In this document: positions 25,197-33,235 of the stretch, piece by piece
Position numbering within the stretch: position 1 is the stretch's first letter
Layout of the letters: every line of letters starts with the position of its first letter
From: Myxococcales bacterium
Lineage (GTDB): Bacteria; Myxococcota; Myxococcia; Myxococcales; Myxococcaceae
Direction: 5' to 3'
Assembly (NCBI GenBank): GCA_020846875.1
Contig: JADLDB010000049.1
Location: 1-50,325 of the forward strand
Length of the DNA: 50,325 nt
Made by a program: the position numbers and the translations under genes
The notes under the pieces: model-generated
Seen by the model: only the letters and a program-made list of their open reading frames with translations
What the model was told of the DNA's origin: nothing
Databases searched by the model: none

Positions 25197-26402
25197 TCAC
25201 TTCTGGGTCATCCCGTAGCGCTTGAGCACCCGCTTCGCGACCGTCTCCAGGTGCACCTCGTCGGCCCCGTCGTAGATGCGCGCGGCCCGCTCGTGCGCGT
25301 ACCAGAAGGCGATGGGGGTGTCGTCCGTCATGCCCAGGCCACCCAGCGTCTGCAGCGCGCGATCGAGCACCCGCTGCAGCGTGCGCGCCACGGTGAACTT
25401 GATCAGGCTGATCTCCTCCCGCGCCTCGTACACGCCCTGCGTCTCGATCTTCCACGCCGCGTGCAGCACCATCAGCCGCGCGGCGTTGATCTCTGCCCGG
25501 CTCTCGGCGATCCACTGCTGGACGATCTGCCTGGTGCCCAGCGGCTTGCCCGGGGCGAGCTCGCGCGTGGCGGCGTGGCGGCACATCAAGTCGAAGGCCC
25601 GCTCGCAGATGCCGATCCACCGCATGCAGTGGTGGATGCGCCCCGGCCCCAGGCGCTGCTGGGCGATCAGGAAACCGGCTCCCTCCCCTCCCAGCAGGTT
25701 CTCCAGGGGCACGCGCGCGTCCTGGAACGACACCTCGGCGTGGCTGGCCCAGTCGCCGCCGCGATCGCCCATGATCGACAGGTTGCAGATGCGCTCGAAG
25801 CCCTCCGTCTCGGTGGGGACGATGATCATGCTGGCGCGCTGGTGGGGCTCCGGCGCCTCGGGGTGGGTGACGGCCATGACGATGGCGAAGGCCGCGCCTT
25901 CCGCCCCGGTGGTGAACCACTTGTGCCCGCGGATCACCCACTCGCCGCCGTCCTTCTTCGCGGAGGTGGACAGCCACACCGGGTTCGAGCCGGCGTGCTC
26001 AGGCTCGGTCATGGCGAAGCAGCTCCGGCTGTCCCCGCGGATCAGCGGGCCCAGGAAGCGCGCCTGCTGCGCCGAGGTGCCGAACTCCATGAGGATCTCC
26101 ATGTTCCCCACGTCCGGCGCCTGGCAGTTGAAGACGTAGTGGCCGAGCGGGCTCTTCCCCAGCTCCTCGGAGAGGTGGGCGAACTCGGTCAACGACAGCC
26201 CCGGCCCGCCGTGCGACTTCGGCACGAAGGCCGCGAACAGGCCCGTCTGTCTGGCGCGCTCGCGCTTCTCGGCCAGCACCGGGACCAGGGCCTTGAAGCC
26301 GTCGGCGTGCAGCCGTCCTTCGAGGGGAATGAGCTCGTTGGTGACGAACTCGCGTGCCTGGGCGCGCACGGCAGCCACCCGCGGAGAATCGGAGAAGTCC
26401 AT
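25197..26402 (-). CDS. Acyl-CoA dehydrogenase (ACAD10/11-like)
   Basis: Encodes 401 residues; the start MDFSDSPRVAAVRAQAREFV is preferred over the long open frame continuing upstream antisense to the SDR gene. Family motifs are plain: CFAMTEPEHAGSNP, WVIRGHKWFTTGA, GPGRIHHCMRWIG and the C-terminal LQTLGGLGMTDDTPIAFWYA...ARIYDGADEVHLETVAKRVL. The position where medium-chain enzymes have YEGT reads YDGA, as in ACAD10/11-type proteins. It binds FAD and introduces a double bond into an acyl-CoA, probably passing electrons to ETF. Substrate chain is unknown. It is divergent from the SDR, which may act in the same fatty-acid or branched acyl pathway. Confidence 0.93.
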   Translation of the reverse strand: MDFSDSPRVAAVRAQAREFVTNELIPLEGRLHADGFKALVPVLAEKRERARQTGLFAAFVPKSHGGPGLSLTEFAHLSEELGKSPLGHYVFNCQAPDVGNMEILMEFGTSAQQARFLGPLIRGDSRSCFAMTEPEHAGSNPVWLSTSAKKDGGEWVIRGHKWFTTGAEGAAFAIVMAVTHPEAPEPHQRASMIIVPTETEGFERICNLSIMGDRGGDWASHAEVSFQDARVPLENLLGGEGAGFLIAQQRLGPGRIHHCMRWIGICERAFDLMCRHAATRELAPGKPLGTRQIVQQWIAESRAEINAARLMVLHAAWKIETQGVYEAREEISLIKFTVARTLQRVLDRALQTLGGLGMTDDTPIAFWYAHERAARIYDGADEVHLETVAKRVLKRYGMTQK

Positions 26403-26413
26403 TGCGCCGCGTC

Positions 26414-26506
26414 TTAGCGCACGCGCCGCGTGAGCCGCAGTAACAGCGCCGCCAGGGTGAGCAGCGTTCCCCCGTCGACGGCGCTGCGGCTGCTGCTTGA
26501 GCCCAT
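26414..26506 (-). CDS. Possible 30-residue peptide or C-terminal anchor relic
   Basis: A small minus-strand frame reads MGSSSSRSAVDG, then a hydrophobic run TLLTLAALLL, then RLTRRVR and stop. Ser/Gly-rich stretch, hydrophobic helix, Arg cluster is the layout of myxobacterial C-terminal sorting tails (MYXO-CTERM style), though the usual Cys is missing. It ends 11 bp before the acyl-CoA dehydrogenase start. No upstream gene body is in frame (a stop occurs shortly before). It may be the tail of a deleted exported protein, or chance. Confidence 0.3.
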   Translation of the reverse strand: MGSSSSRSAVDGGTLLTLAALLLRLTRRVR

Positions 26507-26618
26507 CGATGTGATCCGGGCTGAGCGCCCTGGCCCTCATGAAGGCCACCCAGCCTCCCCCGGGCGCAACCCTCTCGCCGCCCGCAATTCCGGCGCTGCG
26601 CGTGCTAACTCGGCCGCC

Positions 26619-27392
26619 ATGAGCGCTCCTCTCTTCTCCCTGAAGGACAAGGTGGCGATCGTCACCGGCGCCTCCCGCGGCATCGGCGAGGCGATCGCGG
26701 TGCGGCTGGCGGAGCACGGCGCGAAGGTGATGCTGGCCGCGCGCAAGCCCGACGGGCTCAACGCCGTAGTGTACCGCATCGAGGCCGCCGGAGGCGCCGC
26801 GGCCGCGCAGGCCACGCACACCGGGAAGGCCGAGGACGTGGCCGCCCTGGTGAAGGAGACGGTGAAGCGCTTCGGGAGGGTGGACGTGCTGGTCAACAAC
26901 GCCGCCACCAACCCGTACTTCGGGCCGATGCTGGACATCGAAGACGCGGCCTTCGACAAGACCTTCGAGGTGAACGTGAAGGGCTATTTCTTCGCGGCGC
27001 GGGAGGTGGCGCGGCACCTCCAGGAGCGCGGCGCGCCAGGCAGCATCGTCAACGTGGCCTCCATCGCCGGGCTGCGGGCCGCGCCCTTCCAGGGCGTGTA
27101 CGGGATGACCAAGGCGGCGGTGATCTCGATGACGCAGACGCTGGCGCAGGAGCTGGGCGGCAACGGCATTCGGGTCAACGCCATCGCCCCCGGGCTGGTG
27201 GAGACGAAGTTCGCCTCGGCGATCGTGATGAACGAGGAGCTGCGCAAGCACGTCGTCGACCGCACCGCGCTCGCCCGGCACGCCCAGCCCGACGAGATCG
27301 CCGGCGCCGCGGTGTACCTGGCCAGCGACGCGGCCAGCTACGTCACCGGGCAGGTGCTGGTGGTGGACGGCGGGACCATCACCACCACGTGA
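26619..27392 (+). CDS. Short-chain dehydrogenase/reductase (FabG-like)
   Basis: Encodes 257 residues with a complete classical SDR set: cofactor loop TGASRGIG (16-23), NNAA (93-96), catalytic S148, Y161 and K165 (VYGMTKAAV), and the end YVTGQVLVVDGGTI. It likely reduces or oxidises a hydroxyl/keto group with NAD(P). Similar proteins sit beside acyl-CoA dehydrogenases in lipid pathways, and one is encoded divergently here (217 bp away). Substrate not predictable. The next gene converges on it with only 7 bp between. Confidence 0.93.
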   Translation: MSAPLFSLKDKVAIVTGASRGIGEAIAVRLAEHGAKVMLAARKPDGLNAVVYRIEAAGGAAAAQATHTGKAEDVAALVKETVKRFGRVDVLVNNAATNPYFGPMLDIEDAAFDKTFEVNVKGYFFAAREVARHLQERGAPGSIVNVASIAGLRAAPFQGVYGMTKAAVISMTQTLAQELGGNGIRVNAIAPGLVETKFASAIVMNEELRKHVVDRTALARHAQPDEIAGAAVYLASDAASYVTGQVLVVDGGTITTT

Positions 27393-27399
27393 AGGCCCC

Positions 27400-29037
27400 T
27401 CAGGGCACCGAGAAGGTGACCTGCCCGTTCACGTGGAGATCGGGCCGGGTGAAGGTGCCCGCGTCGTAGTTCTGGTGGCACTGCCCGCAGTTGGGGTTCT
27501 GGACGTGCGGGGCGATCGGCGGCAGCTCGTGGCAGGAGCGGCAGGTCGTCTGCGTGCCGTCCACCTGTGTCCACACCGGGACGATGTGCGCCCCGCCGGT
27601 GGGGTTGCCGTTCACCAGGGCCTTCGGATCGTGGCAGGTGGTGTTGGCACAGGTGGTGCCGTTCCAGGTGGGCATGGCCCCGCCGGCGATGGCCGGGCCG
27701 GAGAAGGTCACCTCCACCGCCCCGTTGGCGTGCCCCGCGGCGACCGTCTGGGCAGGCACCACGTGGCAGTCGTCGCACTCCACGGTGCGGAACCACGCGC
27801 CGCCGTCGCGCAGGTGCGTCTGGTGGGCGCCGACGGTGCGGACGGTGGTGGCGGTGTTGCCGTTCAGATCGCGCGGCGGCGCGGGGTTGGCCGTCGAGCC
27901 GTGGCAGCCGTCGCAGTTGGCGGGGGTCGCCTCCTCCACCAGCCCGTTGACGTGGGCACCCGCGTCGACGAGCTGCATGCCGCCGTCCCCGGTGGCGTTG
28001 GGGTGGCAGGCCGAGCACCGGGTCCAGCCCGGGTGTGGCGCCGCGGGGGGCGCGGAGTGACAGCCGTTGCAGTCCAGCGAGGGGCCCGTCGAGGTCCAGG
28101 CCGGGCTGCCCGCGTCCGGCGCGCCCAGGGTGTGGCACCACGCGGTGCAGGTGGCGGTGCTGCGGGTCCAGGCGGCGCCTCCGTCCAGTTGTCCCAGCGC
28201 GGCGCCAGAGAAGATCACCTCCACCGTCCCGTTGGTGTGACCGGGAGAGTCGAGCCGCTGCGGCACGGCGTGGCACTCGGTGCAGGCCACGGGCCGGGCG
28301 GTGGGCGAGCCGGTGAGGTGGGTGGTGTGCGCCCCCACGCCCAGCTGATCGCGCGAGCTGCCGCCGTCCAGCGACACGGGCGGAGCAGCGCCCGCGTCCG
28401 AGCCATGGCACGAGTTGCAGGCCACCTCACCCAGTTGCAGCACGCCGTCGACGTGCTTCTCGGGGGCGAGGAAGGTGCGATCGGCGGCGATCACCTCGGC
28501 GTGGCAGACGTGGCAGGTGGCCGTCTGCGGGTGCGGCGCGGAAGGTGGCAAGCCGTGGCAGGAGCCGCAGGCCTGATCGGAGCTCTTCGGCAGCGTCCAG
28601 ATGTTGGAGGCCGCGTAGCCGTGGCAGTACACGTCGCTGCACCGGCGGGCGTTGGCGTCGTAGCGCGGGCGGCCCGCGTCCAGCGAGGCGAGGGAGCCGA
28701 AGACGAGCTCGGCCGGTCCGTCGCTGTCGTTGTGACCGGCCGACTCGGTCCGCTCCGGCACCACGTGACACTGCACGCAGGCGATCGCCCCGTGGGTGGC
28801 GCTGGCCCGCAGGTGGAGCTGGTGGGCGCCCACCCCGGGAGCCTCCACGGCGGAGTTGCCGCGGGTGTCGTTGGGGGGCGCGGCTTTCAGCACCGCGTCA
28901 CCCGTCGCCTCCGCGCTGCCGTGGCAGCCCAGGCAGCGGTTGTCCTTCGCCTGCTGATCCTCCTCGCGCAGGATGAGGCAGCCGCTCGAAAGGAGCGCCG
29001 CGCCGCACGCCAGACCGAGGGCCAGGTGGCTCCTCAC
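27400..29037 (-). CDS. Multiheme c-type cytochrome lipoprotein, 12 CxxCH plus 3 variant sites
   Basis: Encodes 545 residues from a GTG start that overlaps the upstream stop (GTGA). The signal ends LLSSGC with lipidation Cys20. I count 12 CxxCH sites (for example CLGCH, CVQCH, CGSCH, CNSCH, CTECH, CDGCH, CGQCH) and three variants: CSDVYCH, CTAWCH and CANTTCH. Alternating CxxxxCH and CxxCH pairs with repeated HxNG segments (GHTNGTVEV, GHANGAVEV) are the mark of the Geobacter-type C4xCH/C2xCH cytochromes. Its place after a porin and another multiheme protein suggests the outer-surface member of a porin-cytochrome conduit, like OmcB. Last gene of the leftward operon. Confidence 0.92.
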   Translation of the reverse strand: MRSHLALGLACGAALLSSGCLILREEDQQAKDNRCLGCHGSAEATGDAVLKAAPPNDTRGNSAVEAPGVGAHQLHLRASATHGAIACVQCHVVPERTESAGHNDSDGPAELVFGSLASLDAGRPRYDANARRCSDVYCHGYAASNIWTLPKSSDQACGSCHGLPPSAPHPQTATCHVCHAEVIAADRTFLAPEKHVDGVLQLGEVACNSCHGSDAGAAPPVSLDGGSSRDQLGVGAHTTHLTGSPTARPVACTECHAVPQRLDSPGHTNGTVEVIFSGAALGQLDGGAAWTRSTATCTAWCHTLGAPDAGSPAWTSTGPSLDCNGCHSAPPAAPHPGWTRCSACHPNATGDGGMQLVDAGAHVNGLVEEATPANCDGCHGSTANPAPPRDLNGNTATTVRTVGAHQTHLRDGGAWFRTVECDDCHVVPAQTVAAGHANGAVEVTFSGPAIAGGAMPTWNGTTCANTTCHDPKALVNGNPTGGAHIVPVWTQVDGTQTTCRSCHELPPIAPHVQNPNCGQCHQNYDAGTFTRPDLHVNGQVTFSVP

Positions 29038-30098
29038 AGCGCACCTCCGTGGCAGGCCGCGCAGGACGTGGAGTCGGTGCCCAGGGAGCTGCGCCAGCCG
29101 GGCGGGTGCGGGTTGCCTCCGTGGCCACCCAGCTTGTGGCAGCGCACACAGTTGGAGGCCGCCCCTTGATCATGGCAGGCCGCGCAGGACGAGATGTCGC
29201 GCCGCGCCGCTGGGCCGTGGAGGTTGGTGCCCTGGCCGGTGGTGCCCGCCCAGTTGATCGGGTGCGGGTTGAGGCCGTCCACCGCCCCGCCGGACACGCC
29301 GCGCTGGACGTGGCAGGCGTCGCAGTCCTGCTTCTGGTGGCAGCTCACGCACTGGGCCGGCTGCGACTGCGCCTCGATCGCGTGCCGGGAGAGGAAGTCG
29401 AAGCGGTGCACATATTGCCTGGTGATGGCGTCGGGGTTGCGGAGCTCCGCGCGCAGCGTCTGGGTGGCGTCGTGGCAGCTGTCGCACTGCGCCTGGGCGT
29501 GGCAGCTCGAGCACATCGCCAGCTCGTCGCGGGCCAGGCCGCCATGCCGCTTCATCCACGCGGTGTCGTGGGCGAGGAAGGACACCGGCTTCAAGCCCCG
29601 CAGGTGGTTGGGCTTGTGGCAGGGCGCGCAGTCATTCTTCGCGAACTGCTCCTCGTGCTCGTGGCAGCCGGTGCAGGTCGTCATCGCCGGGAAGAGGGGC
29701 TTGCCGCCCACCGCCTGCACCGCGCCCGCGTGGCACTTTACGCACTGGCCTTTGATCTCCGGCATGGCCAGGTGCTTGTCGTGCCCGAAGATGATGTCGT
29801 ACGCGGCCGGTCGCGCGGCTTCCGGAGGCCGGGTGGCGATGGCGTACTTCTTCTCGTCGCCGGCCTGGTCGTGGCACTTCGCGCACATCGACTGGGGAGG
29901 CTTCACCCAGGAGGAGACCTCCGGCTCGCCCCCGTGGCAGCTGTTGCAGGTGAGGCAGTCGGGCTTGCCCGGCTTGCCGCACTCGATCTCCGCGAGGTGC
30001 AGTTGGTGGGGGAAGCGGGTCAAAAGTCGTCTGGTGCAGGCCCCCGAGGTGGCGAGCAGCGCGAGGCCGGCGGCGAGCGCGACGAAGCGGAGCTTCAC
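29034..30098 (-). CDS. 12-heme c-type cytochrome
   Basis: Encodes 354 residues from a GTG overlapping the porin gene's stop. The signal sequence ends LLATSGAC, giving a secreted or lipid-anchored product. There are 12 CxxCH haem sites (CNSCH, CAKCH, CVKCH, CTGCH, CAPCH, CSSCH, CDSCH, CVSCH, CDACH, CAACH, CVRCH, CAACH) and many extra His for bis-His ligation (HQLHLAEIEC, FGHDKHLAMP). Pattern and size suit the periplasmic-side cytochrome that inserts into or docks on an outer-membrane porin. The start codons of this and the following gene are both GTG with 4-bp overlaps, indicating a fixed production ratio with the porin. Confidence 0.92.
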   Translation of the reverse strand: MKLRFVALAAGLALLATSGACTRRLLTRFPHQLHLAEIECGKPGKPDCLTCNSCHGGEPEVSSWVKPPQSMCAKCHDQAGDEKKYAIATRPPEAARPAAYDIIFGHDKHLAMPEIKGQCVKCHAGAVQAVGGKPLFPAMTTCTGCHEHEEQFAKNDCAPCHKPNHLRGLKPVSFLAHDTAWMKRHGGLARDELAMCSSCHAQAQCDSCHDATQTLRAELRNPDAITRQYVHRFDFLSRHAIEAQSQPAQCVSCHQKQDCDACHVQRGVSGGAVDGLNPHPINWAGTTGQGTNLHGPAARRDISSCAACHDQGAASNCVRCHKLGGHGGNPHPPGWRSSLGTDSTSCAACHGGAL

Positions 30099-31441
30099 GA
30101 GCCACCCCCTGCGCTGGGCGCGTCGAGCTCGAAGACGAGGCGGCCCAGCACCTGCCCTTCCACCACGGCGAAGGGCGAGCTGGTGAGCGATCCGGAGAAC
30201 ATGAGCTTGAGCTCGGGCAGGGCCTGGTACTCCACGTTGGCGATGCCGATCACGGAGGCGGACACTCCGCGCACCGGCTGGTCATAGAGGTAGGTGGCGG
30301 CGTCGACGGTGGCGAAGAGCGCTTCGGTGGCCCGCCAGCGGGCCGCGGCGCGCAGGTGGTTGTAGCCGTTCTCCCACGCGGAGGTGCGCGCGTACTCGGC
30401 GATCAACGTCCAGCGCTCGTCCAGGTCCGGCACCCACTGGGCGCGCAGCGAGGCGCGGGCGCCGAGGCGATCGCCTTCGTACAGTTGGCCGGCGGCGCGG
30501 CCGGTCACCTTGAGGAAGGGGCTGGCCCGCCAGGTGGCCTCGGCGCCGAGCTCATGCCACGACGCCCCGCCGAAGGCCGCGAGGATGGAGGTGTGCGGCA
30601 ACAGGAGCGACGGCGCGGCGTAGGCGTAGTCCACCGAGATGGGGACCTTCTCCAGCTTGGTCACGTCGACGAAGACGCGCGCCTCGGCGGGCCTGGTGGC
30701 GGCGAGGTCGAGCACCAGCCGCCCACCCGCGGTGAAGGTGCCGGACAGGGTGCCGGACACGTCGGCGGAGAGGTTGCGGTACGCCAGCCCGTCGGGCCCC
30801 TGCTGCTCATGAAAGCCCAGCGAGCCCTTGAGCCAGCTCGTCCCCACCCAGGACACCCGCGCGCCCAGCAGCCACTGGCCGGGCCGGGCCTGCGCGTCGA
30901 GGAAGGACGGATCTTTCAGCGCGTCGTTCATCGAGCCGAGCACGTAGTAGCCGCGGGGCCGCACGAAGCGCGGCAGGGTGACGACGCCCACGTACGCCTC
31001 CACGTCGACCGGTCCCACCCGCACGCCGAAGTCCCCGCCGTCGAAGCGCACGTAGCGGGCCGCGCCGGGCAGCGTCACCTGGCGGCCCAGCTTCACCCGG
31101 AAGCGCTTCGTCGCGTGCTGCACCCAGGCGGACTGGAGATCGCCGTCGCCCACGTTGCCCTGCGGGTTGGGGAGCGCGCCCAGGGCACCCCACGCCGACA
31201 GCTCGGCGGAGAAGGAGTCCTTCGCCCAGGGGAGATCGACGTTGCCCACCCGGAGGAAGGCGTAGCCGTACAGCGACGCCACGCTCCGGGGCTCCACCAC
31301 CACGCCGTTGGCGCCGGGCACCAGGGCCTGGCGCGTCACCTGGGCGTAGGTGGAGGCGCGCACGTCCACCGTGTAGTCGTCCTCGGCGCGCGCGGCCGGG
31401 GCGAGGAGCAGCGCGAAGACGGCCAGAGCCGAGGAGCGCAT
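30095..31441 (-). CDS. Outer-membrane beta-barrel (porin of a porin-cytochrome conduit)
   Basis: Encodes 448 residues. A clear signal peptide (about residues 1-19, ending PAARA) is followed by alternating hydrophobic/polar strands with aromatic girdles (LYGYAFLRVG, RFRVKLGRQVTL, VEAYVGVVTLPRF, WHELGAEATWRAS, LRAAARWRATEALFATVDAATYLY), typical of a barrel of perhaps 18-22 strands. The last strands (ELKLMFSGSLTSS and VLGRLVFELDAP) do not end in the classic aromatic residue. There are no cysteines after the signal. It is translationally coupled to two multiheme cytochromes, which is how Pcc (OmbB-like) electron conduits are built. Sequence identity to a known porin is not claimed. Confidence 0.8.
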   Translation of the reverse strand: MRSSALAVFALLLAPAARAEDDYTVDVRASTYAQVTRQALVPGANGVVVEPRSVASLYGYAFLRVGNVDLPWAKDSFSAELSAWGALGALPNPQGNVGDGDLQSAWVQHATKRFRVKLGRQVTLPGAARYVRFDGGDFGVRVGPVDVEAYVGVVTLPRFVRPRGYYVLGSMNDALKDPSFLDAQARPGQWLLGARVSWVGTSWLKGSLGFHEQQGPDGLAYRNLSADVSGTLSGTFTAGGRLVLDLAATRPAEARVFVDVTKLEKVPISVDYAYAAPSLLLPHTSILAAFGGASWHELGAEATWRASPFLKVTGRAAGQLYEGDRLGARASLRAQWVPDLDERWTLIAEYARTSAWENGYNHLRAAARWRATEALFATVDAATYLYDQPVRGVSASVIGIANVEYQALPELKLMFSGSLTSSPFAVVEGQVLGRLVFELDAPSAGGGS

Positions 31442-31442
31442 G

Positions 31443-32240
31443 TCAGTTCCCCACGACGGTCGCGTTCTCCACCACGACCGGGTACGGCGTGCCCATGCCG
31501 ACGTCCTTGTCCAGCGCGACGCGGCCCTCCACCGTCACCTTCGCGTCCGCCTTCACCTCGGTGGAGGTGATGACGGTGAGATCGTCGTCCTTGCCGGTCG
31601 TCCCGCTGCCGTCCTTGAGGTGCACGTAGAAGGCGCCCTGCACCGCCGTCACCTTCGACGCCACGCCCGCCACGCGCACCTTCTTCCCGTTGAGCGCCGC
31701 GCGCTCGGAGAAGACGTCCGTCACCCGCAGCGACAGCGCGTCCCCCGCCTGCTCGACCGCCGCCAGCGCGCCCGCCGCCGACGCGCCAGACCCCGGCGCT
31801 CCCATCGGCGGGTGGCCCGGGGGCAGGCCCTCCGGCGCGCCCGAAGGAGCGGCGCCTTCCAGCTCGCCGAACCAGATGTGCTCGAAGGTGCGGCCCAGCG
31901 TCTTGGAGGTGAAGCCGGTCATCTCCGTGGCGGTGGCCAGGCGCACCTGCTGGCCCTGCCGCACCGCCTGGGTGGAGCCCACCGCGGCCCACGCCTCGCC
32001 CGAGGCCGTCTGCAGCCGGAGGTACGTGTAGCTCGGCACCTGGATGACCTCGGCCACGGTGCCCTCCAGCCCACTGGCCGCCGCGCCCGAGGGGCCCATC
32101 GGTGGAACTCCGGGAGCGCTGGCACCGAGTGGGACCGTCATCGGCGCTGGGGAGGCAGGCGCCGGCGCCGAGACGCGACCAACGGCGAAGCCCACGACGA
32201 AGGTAGCGATGACCGCCGCTGCGAAGAGTCCAGGCTTCAT
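31443..32240 (-). CDS. NrfJ-like periplasmic protein with repeated OB-type domains
   Basis: Encodes 265 residues. The N-terminal hydrophobic helix (FAAAVIATFVVGFAVG) is a signal anchor. Residues about 57-128 (GTVAEVIQVPSYTYLRLQTA...WAAVGS...GFTSKTLGRTFEHIWFGEL) closely resemble the NrfJ-type domain found with cytochrome nitrite reductases. After a Pro/Gly/Ala linker a second beta-rich domain (KVRVAGVASKVTAVQGAFYVHLKDGSG...VEGRVALDKDVGMGTPYPVVVENATV) looks like an OB fold. It leads the leftward operon and ends just before the porin start. It may help haem or cytochrome assembly, or bind a ligand in the periplasm. Function is inferred from family and context only. Confidence 0.7.
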   Translation of the reverse strand: MKPGLFAAAVIATFVVGFAVGRVSAPAPASPAPMTVPLGASAPGVPPMGPSGAAASGLEGTVAEVIQVPSYTYLRLQTASGEAWAAVGSTQAVRQGQQVRLATATEMTGFTSKTLGRTFEHIWFGELEGAAPSGAPEGLPPGHPPMGAPGSGASAAGALAAVEQAGDALSLRVTDVFSERAALNGKKVRVAGVASKVTAVQGAFYVHLKDGSGTTGKDDDLTVITSTEVKADAKVTVEGRVALDKDVGMGTPYPVVVENATVVGN

Positions 32241-32336
32241 GATGTTCGTGCCTGCGAGGTGGACGTGTGACAGGATGCGCCAACCTCGGTCGGTCGTACA
32301 GCACTGTTTTGTGGCGATCTGCGATGAGTTCGACCC
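32241..32336. promoter_or_regulatory. Divergent intergenic region of the two cytochrome operons
   Basis: These 96 bp separate the outward-facing starts of the NrfJ-like and NapC-like operons and should hold both promoters. It includes the AT-richer stretch TACAGCACTGTTTTG. I cannot assign -35/-10 boxes or an operator with confidence. Confidence 0.4.
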
Positions 32337-32984
32337 ATGCATGACTCCATGTCCCTCCCCGCGGTGCTGACGCTGATCTGTGCGGCGGCGGCCGCCCTGA
32401 TTCTCCTCCACTACTTGATCCGCCGGCCCCGCCTCGACGCGCGGGTGCGCATGCGACTTCTGTTCGGCCTGGGCGTGTTGCCCGCGGCGGCCGCGGCGGC
32501 GTCCACCGCGTACGGCATGCACCGCACCACCGAGCGCAGCTTCTGCGGCAGTTGCCACGTGATGTCGAAGCACCTGTCGGACGCGGAGGATCCTGCCAGC
32601 ACGTCCTTGGCCGCGCGCCACGCCCGCAACGCGATGTTCGGCGGCACCAACTGCTACGTCTGCCACGCCGACTACGGAATGCTGGGCTACCCGCTCACCA
32701 AGCTGACCGGGATGAAGCACGTGTACCACTACTACCTGGGCGACTACGGCGACATGCCGATGGACCAGGCGCTCAAGGAGATCCGCGTCGTCAAGCCGTA
32801 CCCCAACTCCAACTGCATGCAGTGCCACTCGGGCGGACTGGACTCCTTCAAGAACGTCCGCGAGCACCGGGCGCTGGAAGAGGACCTGCTGACCAACAAG
32901 GTGGCCTGCGCCAGCGCCGGCTGTCACGGGTACTCGCACCCCTTCAACAAGGACGCCGAGGGAGAGGAGCGCGTCCAGCGATGA
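32337..32984 (+). CDS. NapC/NirT-like membrane tetraheme cytochrome
   Basis: Encodes 215 residues (ATG 32337; an ATG four codons on is equally possible). Two hydrophobic helices (about 8-27 and 41-58) anchor the protein in the inner membrane. Haem sites are C70GSCH, C106YVCH, C160MQCH and a fourth of the Cx4CH form, CASAGCH at 191-197. NapC/NirT/CymA proteins oxidise menaquinol or ubiquinol and hand electrons to periplasmic cytochromes. The first haem segment SFCGSCHVMSKHL resembles the quinol-site haem motif of that family. It starts the rightward operon, whose later genes overlap it. It is the natural entry point for the electron conduit encoded on both sides. Confidence 0.88.
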   Translation: MHDSMSLPAVLTLICAAAAALILLHYLIRRPRLDARVRMRLLFGLGVLPAAAAAASTAYGMHRTTERSFCGSCHVMSKHLSDAEDPASTSLAARHARNAMFGGTNCYVCHADYGMLGYPLTKLTGMKHVYHYYLGDYGDMPMDQALKEIRVVKPYPNSNCMQCHSGGLDSFKNVREHRALEEDLLTNKVACASAGCHGYSHPFNKDAEGEERVQR

Positions 32985-33235
32985 ATTGGCTCCTCCGACT
33001 GCTGGTGAAGTGGCCGACCGAGAAGGCGCTGCGGGTGGCGGCGGCGATGGGCCTGTTGGCCCTGGCGCTGATGTGCCTGGGCATCTTCGATCCGCGGCCG
33101 CTGCAGGTGGTGATCTCCATGTCCGTGTCCCAGGCCTTCGGCGGGGGCGCCTTCCTCCTCTTCTTCCTGTCCATCGCCGCTGACGTGGCGCAGGCGCGCG
33201 CGCGCACGCAGGGCGGAGGCCCGGGGGCGCCGTGA
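32981..33235 (+). CDS. Small membrane protein of the cytochrome operon
   Basis: Encodes 84 residues, ATGA-overlapping the NapC-like gene and GTGA-overlapping the next. Two membrane helices are visible (about 18-38, VAAAMGLLALALMCLGIF; and 43-67, VISMSVSQAFGGGAFLLFFLSIA). No haem motif. I do not recognise the family. Tight coupling on both sides suggests a subunit or assembly partner of the quinol-oxidising cytochrome complex. Confidence 0.8.
   Translation: MNWLLRLLVKWPTEKALRVAAAMGLLALALMCLGIFDPRPLQVVISMSVSQAFGGGAFLLFFLSIAADVAQARARTQGGGPGAP

Noticed and set aside
26403-27281. N-terminal extension of the acyl-CoA dehydrogenase to about 694 residues
   Set aside because: Runs antisense to the SDR gene; the family start is MDFSDSPRV at 26402.
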